From Betaproteobacteria bacterium (GTDB lineage: Bacteria; Pseudomonadota; Gammaproteobacteria; Burkholderiales; Usitatibacteraceae): a stretch of DNA of 5,040 nucleotides. This document shows positions 1-5,040 of the stretch, piece by piece. The notes beneath the pieces are model-generated. The model was not told where the DNA came from. It was given only the letters and a program-made list of their open reading frames with translations, and made no database searches. A program made the translations under genes and the position numbers. Where the stretch lies: contig JANYFH010000153.1 of the NCBI GenBank assembly GCA_025362705.1, positions 1 through 5,040 of the forward strand. Reading direction: 5' to 3'. Positions within the stretch are counted from its first letter, which is position 1; each line of letters opens with the position of its first letter.

Positions 1-1
1 C

Positions 2-124
2 GGCGGCGTCAATCTACAGACCGTACGCGCCATTGCCGAAACCGGTGTTGACCGTATTTCGGTTGGCTCACTCACCAAAGACATCCGGGCGCTCGATCTG
101 TCGATGCGCTTCGCCCTTCACTAA
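2..124 (+). CDS. nadC: Nicotinate-nucleotide pyrophosphorylase (quinolinate phosphoribosyltransferase), C-terminal end only
   Basis: The window opens inside this gene; 40 codons and a TAA stop remain. The visible residues start GGVNLQTVRAIAETGVDRIS and continue with VGSLTKDIRALDLSMRF close to the end. This is the characteristic C-terminal segment of NadC: the GGV(N) strand-loop and the (I/V)SVG(A/S)LT strand contribute to the phosphate-binding end of the barrel, and a LDLSMRF-like tail is common in proteobacterial NadC. The enzyme converts quinolinate and PRPP to nicotinate mononucleotide, CO2 and pyrophosphate in de novo NAD synthesis in the cytoplasm. The next gene starts 31 bases downstream on the same strand. 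The catalytic residues lie outside the window, so integrity of the whole gene cannot be judged. Family assignment is by recognition of this conserved tail. Confidence 0.93.
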   Translation, partial: GGVNLQTVRAIAETGVDRISVGSLTKDIRALDLSMRFALH

Positions 125-155
125 TTTCTCCTCTAACTTAAAAAATCCCTACAAA

Positions 156-908
156 ATGATTTCTATCAATCCCAAATACCTAGCCGCCATTGCCATCTCC
201 AGTCTCGCGCTGATATCCGGTTGCGCCTCGACCAGCGCATCCAAGGCCGATCCGTTTGAAGGCATGAATCGGGCCACCTACGCGTTCAACGATGTTGTCG
301 ACGAAAATCTGTTCAAGCCCGTCGCCAAAGGCTACCAAAAAGTGACGCCCGATTTTTTCCGTGCAGGCGTGACCAATCTGTTCACCAATATCGGCGACGT
401 GGCCACGGCATTGAATAACCTGTTGCAGGGCAAAGGTGGCGACGCGGCATCCGACGCTGGCCGCTTTTTTGTCAATTCCACACTCGGCGTGCTGGGCCTG
501 TTCGATGTGGCTACGCCGATGGGGCTCGAAAAGCACAACGAAGATTTCGGCCAGACACTCGGCAAATGGGGGTTGGACAGCGGTCCATTCCTGATGCTGC
601 CGCTGATGGGCCCATCTACCCTGCGCGACGGTAGCGGTCGCTTGGTCGATTCTTTCGCAGGATATTCGCGTTATGTCGATCACATTCCGACACGCAATAG
701 TGCGTTCGGCGTGGAAGTCATCGATCTGCGTGCGAATTTGCTCGGTGCGAGCTCTACGCTGGATACTGCCGCCCTCGACAAATATCAATTCATTCGCGAC
801 GCCTATCTGCAACGGCGTTTGCGCAACGTGTACGACGGCAAAGCGCCGCAGGAAAAACTCGATCAACTGGAAGATGACCTGGTGCCGCCGAAGGTCGACA
901 AAAAATAG
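156..908 (+). CDS. mlaA: MlaA (VacJ) family outer-membrane lipoprotein, phospholipid transport
   Basis: A 250-residue protein, the usual size for MlaA. Residues 1-22 form a lipoprotein signal peptide ending in the lipobox LISG-C23; Ala at +2 fits sorting to the outer membrane. The mature part carries the family hallmarks: DPFEGMNRATYAFND (32-46), the GVTNLFTNIGDV segment (71-82), NNLLQGK (87-93), RFFVNSTLGVLGLFDVA (103-119), EDFGQTLGKWG (129-139) and GPFLMLPLMGPSTLRD (143-158). In studied species MlaA sits with porins in the outer membrane and removes mislocalised phospholipid from the outer leaflet, passing it to periplasmic MlaC and the MlaFEDB ABC transporter. None of those partners is in this window, so they must be encoded elsewhere. 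The ATG at 156 is chosen because it places the signal peptide at the N terminus; an in-frame ATG at 33 would overlap nadC and add 41 residues in front of the signal. No strong Shine-Dalgarno is visible. Confidence 0.95.
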   Translation: MISINPKYLAAIAISSLALISGCASTSASKADPFEGMNRATYAFNDVVDENLFKPVAKGYQKVTPDFFRAGVTNLFTNIGDVATALNNLLQGKGGDAASDAGRFFVNSTLGVLGLFDVATPMGLEKHNEDFGQTLGKWGLDSGPFLMLPLMGPSTLRDGSGRLVDSFAGYSRYVDHIPTRNSAFGVEVIDLRANLLGASSTLDTAALDKYQFIRDAYLQRRLRNVYDGKAPQEKLDQLEDDLVPPKVDKK

Positions 909-925
909 ACTCGTCAACTGTTGCC

Positions 926-1153
926 ATGACCGAAAGTCTCATCGTTATCCTGCTGGTGTTCGTCGGCATCATGTTTGGCGTGTTGGCATTTTGTTTGCGC
1001 GAGCGCAAACGTGCTTTGGCAAATAAAGCTGTCGATGCGCGGCGCGATGAACAAGCCGACAATCGGGTTGCGATGGTTCTGTTCGGTGGCATTCTCGTTG
1101 GCGCGTTGTTGGCGCTGATTACTGCCTACGTCGTGTTCTTCCGTACTTACTGA
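926..1153 (+). CDS. Small two-helix membrane protein of unknown function
   Basis: A 75-residue protein I cannot assign to a named family. It has two hydrophobic segments, about residues 4-23 and 49-71, joined by a charged loop (24-47) with eight Arg/Lys and five Asp/Glu. By the positive-inside rule the loop should be cytoplasmic and both short ends periplasmic; this is inference. There is no lipobox or other motif. It starts 17 bases after mlaA and stops 5 bases before the DUF1801 gene, all on the same strand, so it probably belongs to one transcript with them. The tight packing and the coherent two-helix pattern argue that it is a real gene. The ribosome binding site is weak, so translation may partly depend on coupling to mlaA. 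Confidence 0.75.
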   Translation: MTESLIVILLVFVGIMFGVLAFCLRERKRALANKAVDARRDEQADNRVAMVLFGGILVGALLALITAYVVFFRTY

Positions 1154-1158
1154 GCGCA

Positions 1159-1611
1159 ATGTCTGCGAACGAAGAACAGCGCCAACTCGATTCCTTCATC
1201 GACAAATTTTCACCGGAGGTGGCGACACGAACACGCGAAGAACTCGCCAGGATGCGCGCACTTCTGCCGTGCGCAATCGAAATGGTTTACGACAATTACA
1301 ATGCGCTCGCGATCGGCTTCGGCCCCAGCGAACGCGCTTCGGAGGCAATTTTCTCGCTGGCGGTTTATCCCCGTTGGGTGACGCTGTTTTTCCTGCAAGG
1401 CACGAAGCTGCCGGATCCGGAAAAATTGCTCAATGGCAGCGGCAATCAAGTGCGCCATATTCGCCTGATCGATCCGGACACGCTGCTATCGCCCGCAGTA
1501 CGCACGCTGATGCTGGCGGCGCTGGCGCGTGCCAAGGTGGCGTTGTCGCCGTACACAAAACACCGCGTCATCATTAAATCGATTTCGGCCACACAACGAC
1601 CGCGTTGGTAA
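1159..1611 (+). CDS. DUF1801-domain protein (YdhG-like fold)
   Basis: A 150-residue, apparently soluble cytoplasmic protein with no signal peptide or membrane segment. An N-terminal helical part (about 4-36, with REELARMRALLP at 26-37) leads into a core with EMVYDNYNALAIGFGPSERA (41-60), IFSLAVYPRWVTLFFLQG (64-81) and GSGNQVRHIRL (93-103). This arrangement, a helix ending in LP followed by E-x-V-Y and strands carrying an aromatic-rich segment and a GSG-x-x-x-RHIRL-like turn, matches proteins annotated as DUF1801. The biochemical role of this branch is not established; some DUF1801 members are described as iron-chaperone-like, and I see no basis for extending that to this one. The ATG lies 5 bases after the previous stop, and the region lacks a clear Shine-Dalgarno, which suggests translational coupling. 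The final residues (ATQRPRW) look like a disordered tail. Confidence 0.8.
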   Translation: MSANEEQRQLDSFIDKFSPEVATRTREELARMRALLPCAIEMVYDNYNALAIGFGPSERASEAIFSLAVYPRWVTLFFLQGTKLPDPEKLLNGSGNQVRHIRLIDPDTLLSPAVRTLMLAALARAKVALSPYTKHRVIIKSISATQRPRW

Positions 1612-1628
1612 AGAAGCGATAGATTTTC

Positions 1629-1655
1629 GTAGAACGCCATTCGGCGCGCTTCTAC
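1629..1655. repeat. Imperfect inverted repeat / hairpin after the DUF1801 gene
   Basis: The left arm GTAGAACGCC (1629-1638) pairs with GGCG (1643-1646) and TTCTAC (1650-1655), giving ten base pairs around an ATTC loop with a three-base CGC bulge on the right side. It starts 17 bases after the DUF1801 stop. No run of T follows on either strand, so it is not a canonical intrinsic terminator. It could slow transcription, stabilise an mRNA 3' end, or be one copy of a dispersed intergenic repeat. A mutually exclusive 7-bp pairing of AGAAGCG (1612-1618) with CGCTTCT (1647-1653) is also possible. Confidence 0.45.
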
Positions 1656-1765
1656 AGGCATAAATGCGCTGACAGCCCCGCCAGTGCTTGTGTTTTCAAT
1701 TTATTCAGCGCCGGGACGACGCACGCACTACTGATAACATTCACCGGTCAATTCACACGCAACCC

Positions 1766-1770
1766 GGAGA
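1766..1770 (+). promoter_or_regulatory. Shine-Dalgarno site that fixes a TTG start
   Basis: GGAGA lies five bases upstream of the TTG at 1776 and is the clearest ribosome binding site in the window. Together with the lipoprotein signal peptide that begins directly at this codon (MKKTLALIF), it supports TTG initiation. The first in-frame ATG downstream is at codon 47, beyond the signal sequence. Confidence 0.8.
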
Positions 1771-1775
1771 ACGCC

Positions 1776-2810
1776 TTGAAAAAAACCCTCGCGCTCATCT
1801 TCACGCTGCTGTTACTGCAAGCGTGCTCAAGCACTTCATTGCCGGATTCAACCGCAGCGTCGCGCTACCACGACAACAGCAGCCGCGATGATGCACTGAG
1901 CGGTGGCGCGCGGATGATTCCCATCAAGACACCGAAAGGGAATTTCAATGTCTGGACCAAGCGTGTCGGCAATAATCCGACGATAAAAGTGTTGCTGCTG
2001 CACGGCGGGCCAGCCGCAACACACGAATACTTCGAAGCATTCGACAGCTATTTTCCTGGCGCGTCCATCGAGTATTACTACTACGATCAACTCGGCTCGG
2101 CCTACAGCGATCAGCCGGATGAACCATCGCTCTGGGAAATCCCGCGCTTTGTCGAAGAAGTCGAACAGGTGCGCATCGCACTTGGCCTAAATCGCGATAA
2201 TTTTTATCTGCTCGGCCATTCCTGGGGTGGCATTCTGGCCATCGAATACGCGCTCAAGTACCAGCAGAACCTCAAGGGCCTCGTCATCTCGAACATGATG
2301 GCGAGCATCCCGGCCTATAACGCATACGCCGACAAGGTGCTGATGCCGGCCATGGATCAGAAAGTACTGGCCGAAATCAAGAAGCTCGAAAAAGACGGTA
2401 AGTACGAAGACCCGCGCTATATGGAGTTACTGATGCCGCATCACTACCAGTATCACATCCTGCGCATGCCGCCCGACAAATGGCCCGAGCCGGTGGTGCG
2501 TTCGTTCAAACACCTGAACCCAAAAATCTACGTGCCCATGCAAGGCCCCAGCGAACTCGGCGCCAGCGGCATTCTCGAAAAATGGGATCGCACGCAGGAT
2601 CTCGGCAAACTCACCGTTGCAACGCTCGTCATCGGTGGGCAACACGACACGATGGACCCCAAGCACATGCAATGGTTGGCCGGTGCCGTGAAAAAAGGGC
2701 GCTATCTGTATTGCGCAAACGGCAGCCACATGTCGATGTACGACGACCAGAAGACTTATTTCGACGGCGTGATCCGGTTTGTGCGCGATGTGGATGCGCG
2801 ACGGTTTTGA
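1776..2810 (+). CDS. Proline-iminopeptidase-like alpha/beta hydrolase (peptidase S33 type), predicted lipoprotein
   Basis: A 344-residue protein starting at TTG. Residues 1-16 are a short Lys-rich, Leu-rich signal ending in the lipobox LLQA-C17, and Ser at +2 suggests outer-membrane sorting. A polar linker (about 18-45) precedes the hydrolase domain. Family motifs in order: HGGPA (76-80, oxyanion-hole region), YYYDQLGSAYSD (101-112, the DQ(L/R)G signature of prolyl iminopeptidases), and GHSWGG (147-152) with the nucleophile Ser149. Asp291 in GGQHDTMDP and His318 in NGSHMSMYDD complete the catalytic triad. The insert at about 180-265, rich in Tyr, Pro and His, is where S33 enzymes carry the helical cap that shapes substrate choice. 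Relatives remove N-terminal proline or other residues from short peptides, but similar sequences include amidases and lactonases, so the substrate is uncertain. Most characterised prolyl iminopeptidases are cytoplasmic; the lipid anchor is the notable feature. A transporter gene follows after 37 bases. Confidence 0.9.
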   Translation: MKKTLALIFTLLLLQACSSTSLPDSTAASRYHDNSSRDDALSGGARMIPIKTPKGNFNVWTKRVGNNPTIKVLLLHGGPAATHEYFEAFDSYFPGASIEYYYYDQLGSAYSDQPDEPSLWEIPRFVEEVEQVRIALGLNRDNFYLLGHSWGGILAIEYALKYQQNLKGLVISNMMASIPAYNAYADKVLMPAMDQKVLAEIKKLEKDGKYEDPRYMELLMPHHYQYHILRMPPDKWPEPVVRSFKHLNPKIYVPMQGPSELGASGILEKWDRTQDLGKLTVATLVIGGQHDTMDPKHMQWLAGAVKKGRYLYCANGSHMSMYDDQKTYFDGVIRFVRDVDARRF

Positions 2811-2847
2811 GCGACGCTGACGCCGTCATTCTTCCTGCACTGCACAA

Positions 2848-3642
2848 ATGATCTGGCTGCTGATTTACATCAGCACCGGTGCGCTGGTGGGTTTTCTCGC
2901 GGGGCTGCTGGGCATCGGCGGCGGGATGACGCTGGTACCTATCCTTGCCACGCTGTTCGCTACACAAGCGCTGAGTGCCGACCATAATGTGCATATGGCA
3001 CTGGCCACGGCGATGGCATCGGCCGCGTTCACATCCAGCGCCAGTGTGCGCGAGCATCAACGACATGGCGGCGTAGATTGGACTATCGTCAAGCTGATGG
3101 TGCCGGGCATGGTGACTGGCTCGCTGCTCTCAACACTCGCCAGCGGCTGGGTTTCGCAGCGCACGCTGGCAATTGCGTTTGCTGTCATCGTCTATGCCGC
3201 TGCCACCCAGATGCTGCTGGCAAAAAAGCCACATGCATCGCGCACCATGCCGGGATTCAGCGCCTGCTTCGGCATCGGTATTGTCATCGGCACCTTGTCT
3301 GGTTTGGTGTCTGCTGGCGGCACCTTCCTGATCATGCCGGTGATGCTCTACTGCGGCGTCGCTATGCACAAGGCCATCGGCACCGGCGCGGCGATCGGCA
3401 TTCCTGTCACCGTCATCGGCACGCTCGGCTACATTGTCAGCGGCTGGCGCATGCCCGACTTGCCGGAATACCACCTGGGCTTTGTTTACCTGCCTGCTCT
3501 GATGGCACTCGTTGCGGGAAGCATTTTCACGGCGCCAGTAGGCGCGCGTTTGGCGCATCGGCTTCCAGTGGCAACGTTGAAGCGCATTTTTGCGATATTG
3601 ATGTTTGCATTGGCAACAAAAATGGCGGTGTTGTACTGGTGA
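2848..3642 (+). CDS. TauE/SafE family membrane transporter (sulfite exporter-type, TSUP)
   Basis: A 264-residue, very hydrophobic protein of the size usual for TSUP carriers, with about eight membrane segments. It shows the family's internal duplication: GLLGIGGGMTLVP (19-31) opens the first half and GLVSAGGTFLIMP (152-164) the second. Each is followed by a segment of the same pattern, HMALATAMASAAFTS (49-63) and HKAIGTGAAIGIP (174-186). The second half, with IGTLGYIVSGW (190-200), is especially typical. Family members move organosulfur or sulfur anions such as sulfite or sulfoacetate across the inner membrane, but most are uncharacterised and the substrate here cannot be read from sequence. 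The second-half loop reads SAGGT where GIGGG is common. The gene lies 37 bases after the hydrolase gene on the same strand, so they may share a transcript. The ATG at 2848 starts directly at the first helix, and no strong ribosome binding site is seen. Confidence 0.92.
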   Translation: MIWLLIYISTGALVGFLAGLLGIGGGMTLVPILATLFATQALSADHNVHMALATAMASAAFTSSASVREHQRHGGVDWTIVKLMVPGMVTGSLLSTLASGWVSQRTLAIAFAVIVYAAATQMLLAKKPHASRTMPGFSACFGIGIVIGTLSGLVSAGGTFLIMPVMLYCGVAMHKAIGTGAAIGIPVTVIGTLGYIVSGWRMPDLPEYHLGFVYLPALMALVAGSIFTAPVGARLAHRLPVATLKRIFAILMFALATKMAVLYW

Positions 3643-3645
3643 ACA

Positions 3646-3664
3646 GGGCGCGCACCCCGCGCCT
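3646..3664 (+). terminator. Weak candidate intrinsic terminator for the transporter gene
   Basis: GGCGCG (3647-3652) pairs perfectly with CGCGCC (3658-3663) around a five-base CACCC loop, and a G-T wobble at 3646/3664 could extend it. It starts four bases after the transporter stop codon, the right place for a terminator. The only T run downstream is four bases at 3676-3679, about a dozen bases past the stem, so it departs from the canonical form and is rated low. Confidence 0.35.
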
Positions 3665-3725
3665 GCTGACGAGAATTTTGACAAACGCTAGCACTGGCGC
3701 GGATAGCAGAGGCATTTAGCCCTGT

Positions 3726-3746
3726 AACCCGCGCCGGATGGCGGTT
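3726..3746. repeat. Small imperfect hairpin between convergent genes
   Basis: AACC (3726-3729) and GCC (3733-3735) pair with GGC (3740-3742) and GGTT (3743-3746) around a GGAT loop, with CGC (3730-3732) bulged on the left. Neither strand shows a T tract after it. It lies 22 bases downstream of the end of the minus-strand oxidoreductase gene and might form part of that transcript's 3' end. Its plan of a GC stem plus a three-base CGC bulge resembles the hairpin at 1629-1655, though the arms differ. Confidence 0.3.
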
Positions 3747-3751
3747 TAGCC

Positions 3752-3761
3752 AGTACGTACT
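3752..3761. repeat. Perfect 10-bp palindrome AGTACGTACT
   Basis: AGTACGTACT is identical to its reverse complement. It sits seven bases from the stop codon of the minus-strand oxidoreductase gene. It could be a protein binding site, but its position at the 3' ends of two converging genes gives no regulatory context, and a palindrome of this length can occur by chance. Confidence 0.3.
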
Positions 3762-3767
3762 ATGTGC

Positions 3768-5040
3768 TTAAGCCCGTTTCAAATCGTGATTCTTGAGCGG
3801 TAAATCACGAATGCGCTTCCCCGTTGCGGCGAAAATCGCATTCAATACCGCAGGCGCTGCCACCGCGATTGTCGGCTCACCTACCCCGCCCCAGAATCCA
3901 CCGGAAGCGACAATATGCGTTTCCACTTTCGGCATGTCAGCCAGGCGCAGCGTCGGGTAGTTGTGAAAATTGCTCTGCTCGATGCGGCCATCCTTCACCG
4001 TGCATTCGCCGTAGAGCGCCGCGGATAAACCGTAGACGAACGAGCCTTCCACCTGCGCTTCAATTTGCTGTGGATTCACTGCATAACCCGGATCGGTGGC
4101 GGCGACGATGCGATGAATCTTCAACACGCCTGCGTCACTCACGGACACTTCCGCGCAGGCTGCGACGTAGCTCGCGAATCCGTGCGTCTGCGCCAGGCCA
4201 CGGAAAATCCCTTTGGCTGCTGGTTTATCCCAACCGGCTTTCTCGGCGACAGTGTTTAGCACCGCCAGCGCTTTCGGATTTTGTGCCAGCAGTTTTCGCC
4301 GCAGCGCGAGCGGGTCCTGCTTGGTCGCGAGTGCGAGTTCGTCAATGAAGCATTCGAGATAAATCGTGTTCTGGTTCAGGTTCACACCGCGCCAGAATCC
4401 CGGTGGCACGTGCGGATTGCGCATCGCGTGGTCGGCAAGAAAATTCGGGAACGCATACTGGAGTGAGGATTCTGGCCCCGGCGCATTCAAGCCCTGAAAC
4501 ACCACCGGGTCTTTGCCATCCTTGAGATTCTGCGATCCCAGCCCGGCAAGAATCGATTGCCCGCTGATGCGCATATGCACGGCGCTGATGTTGCCATCCG
4601 CATCAAGGCCGGCAGTGAGCTTGCATTGGGTAATCGGATGGTAACGGCCCTGCGCCATGTCTTCTTCACGCGACCACAGCAACTTTACAGGCGTGCCGGG
4701 CATCTGTTTTGCGATCAACACCGCCTGCTTGATGTAATCAGTCATGCCGCGCCGACCAAAACCGCCACCGAGGTGAATCTTGTACATCTCGCATTTGTCG
4801 AGCGGCAAGCCGGCCGCTTCGGATGTCGCCGCCAACGCGCCTTCACCGTTTTGCGTCGGTGCCCATACTTCACAGCGTTCCGTGGTCCACTTCGCGGTGG
4901 CGTTCATCACTTCCATGCAGGCGTGGTTCTGGTGCGGATATGAATACACGGCTTCAATTTTGCGCGCAGCGGCCGCAATCGCGGCGGGTGCATCGCCCTG
5001 CTTGTTGCCAATCACGGCATCAGTCGCAGTCAAACCTGCT
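3768..5040 (-). CDS. Molybdopterin-binding subunit of a xanthine-dehydrogenase-family oxidoreductase, IorB-like, C-terminal part
   Basis: The reading frame enters from the right edge without a stop (Ala-Gly precede the TTG codon at 5033, which I do not take as the start) and ends in TAA at 3768-3770; 423 residues are visible. IorB-type subunits usually run to over 700 residues, so a bit more than half is present. Counting from the TTG codon, the frame shows HACMEVMNATAKW (37-49), the cofactor-loop motif GGGFGRRG (89-96), SREEDM (121-126), PPGFWRGVN (210-218), LECFIDELAL (226-235) and GGVGEP (382-387). Glu386 is the expected catalytic Glu next to the molybdenum. The GGGFGRRG form and the FWRGVN...FIDELA segment point to isoquinoline 1-oxidoreductase beta-type enzymes rather than true xanthine dehydrogenase. 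These hydroxylate N-heterocycles or oxidise aldehydes with a small [2Fe-2S] partner subunit, often in the periplasm. No partner gene is in the window; it may lie upstream, beyond the right edge. The actual substrate is unknown. Confidence 0.93.
   Translation of the reverse strand, partial: AGLTATDAVIGNKQGDAPAAIAAAARKIEAVYSYPHQNHACMEVMNATAKWTTERCEVWAPTQNGEGALAATSEAAGLPLDKCEMYKIHLGGGFGRRGMTDYIKQAVLIAKQMPGTPVKLLWSREEDMAQGRYHPITQCKLTAGLDADGNISAVHMRISGQSILAGLGSQNLKDGKDPVVFQGLNAPGPESSLQYAFPNFLADHAMRNPHVPPGFWRGVNLNQNTIYLECFIDELALATKQDPLALRRKLLAQNPKALAVLNTVAEKAGWDKPAAKGIFRGLAQTHGFASYVAACAEVSVSDAGVLKIHRIVAATDPGYAVNPQQIEAQVEGSFVYGLSAALYGECTVKDGRIEQSNFHNYPTLRLADMPKVETHIVASGGFWGGVGEPTIAVAAPAVLNAIFAATGKRIRDLPLKNHDLKRA

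Larger units (their letters stand above)
1612..1775. other. Intergenic gap before the lipoprotein hydrolase gene
   Basis: These 164 bases separate the nadC-mlaA block from the next + strand gene and are the only sizeable gap between co-directional genes here. They contain an imperfect inverted repeat at 1629-1655 and the ribosome binding site of the next gene near the right end. A promoter for the hydrolase gene is expected here, but I find no pair of -35 and -10 hexamers at proper spacing that I would defend; TGATAACAT at 1732-1740 resembles an extended -10 without a matching -35. Confidence 0.5.
3643..3767. other. Convergent intergenic region
   Basis: This 125-base gap separates the convergent transporter (+) and oxidoreductase (-) genes. 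It holds a GC-rich hairpin close to the transporter stop, a second small hairpin, a perfect 10-bp palindrome, and the heptamer TTTAGCC twice in direct orientation (3715-3721 and 3745-3751). I see no coding potential. As a gap between two gene ends it is expected to hold terminators rather than promoters. Confidence 0.6.

Noticed and set aside
33..155. N-terminal extension of MlaA from an ATG at 33
   Set aside because: It would overlap the nadC coding end in another frame and place 41 residues before a clear lipoprotein signal peptide; the ATG at 156 fits much better.
180..917. Long open frame on the minus strand opposite mlaA (245 residues)
   Set aside because: It is the antisense shadow of mlaA, with a His/Arg/Gln-rich low-sense translation and no recognisable motif.
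1688..1740. Promoter for the hydrolase gene built from TTGTGT (1688-1693) and TGATAACAT (1732-1740)
   Set aside because: The spacing between the two is far beyond the usual 16-18 bases, and neither has a proper partner hexamer.
2629..3066. Minus-strand open frame across the hydrolase-transporter junction
   Set aside because: Its translation is Arg/His/Cys-rich and matches no family I know; both ends overlap well-supported + strand genes.
3078..3719. Plus-strand 213-residue frame overlapping the transporter gene
   Set aside because: A +2 frame shadow of the TauE/SafE gene, rich in His, Arg and Cys, without signal or motif.
3643..3725. Inverted repeat ACAGGGC (3643-3649) and GCCCTGT (3719-3725)
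   Set aside because: Seven bases separated by 69 bases is easily a chance match, and stronger local hairpins would compete with it.
3824..4348. Plus-strand 174-residue frame opposite the oxidoreductase gene
   Set aside because: Arg/Ser/Pro-rich antisense shadow of a strongly conserved molybdoenzyme coding region.
5031..5033. TTG at 5033 as the start of the oxidoreductase gene
   Set aside because: The frame stays open to the window edge and the family has several hundred more residues upstream, so this is an internal Leu codon.

Overview
This is a compact, gene-dense stretch of a moderately GC-rich chromosome from a Gram-negative bacterium. Two lipoprotein signal sequences, an MlaA outer-membrane lipid-asymmetry protein and a proteobacterial-type NadC tail support this. 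The MlaA C-terminal half and the NadC tail look like those of beta- and gammaproteobacteria. A Lysobacterales/Xanthomonadales-like gammaproteobacterium is my tentative guess, but the sequence alone cannot fix the genus.

Left block (2-1611, + strand): the last 40 residues of NadC (NAD biosynthesis), then mlaA, a 75-residue protein with two predicted membrane helices, and a DUF1801 protein. Gaps are only 31, 17 and 5 bases, so these genes are probably co-transcribed. A 164-base gap with an imperfect hairpin follows.

Middle block (1776-3642, + strand): a proline-iminopeptidase-like alpha/beta hydrolase made as a lipoprotein from a TTG start, then a TauE/SafE-type membrane transporter 37 bases downstream.

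Right block (3768-5040, - strand): the C-terminal 423 residues of a molybdopterin-binding oxidoreductase subunit of the isoquinoline 1-oxidoreductase beta (IorB) type. It converges on the transporter gene and its 5' part lies outside the window. The 125-base convergent gap holds two small hairpins and a 10-bp perfect palindrome.

Three products (MlaA, the lipoprotein hydrolase and, by family precedent, the IorB-like enzyme) are expected to act in the envelope, and two more are membrane proteins. Beyond that, the genes do not form one obvious pathway. I see no transposase, integrase, CRISPR array, tRNA, rRNA or phage gene, and no convincing undescribed system. The points most worth checking are the lipid-anchored S33-like hydrolase and the small membrane protein/DUF1801 pair behind mlaA.
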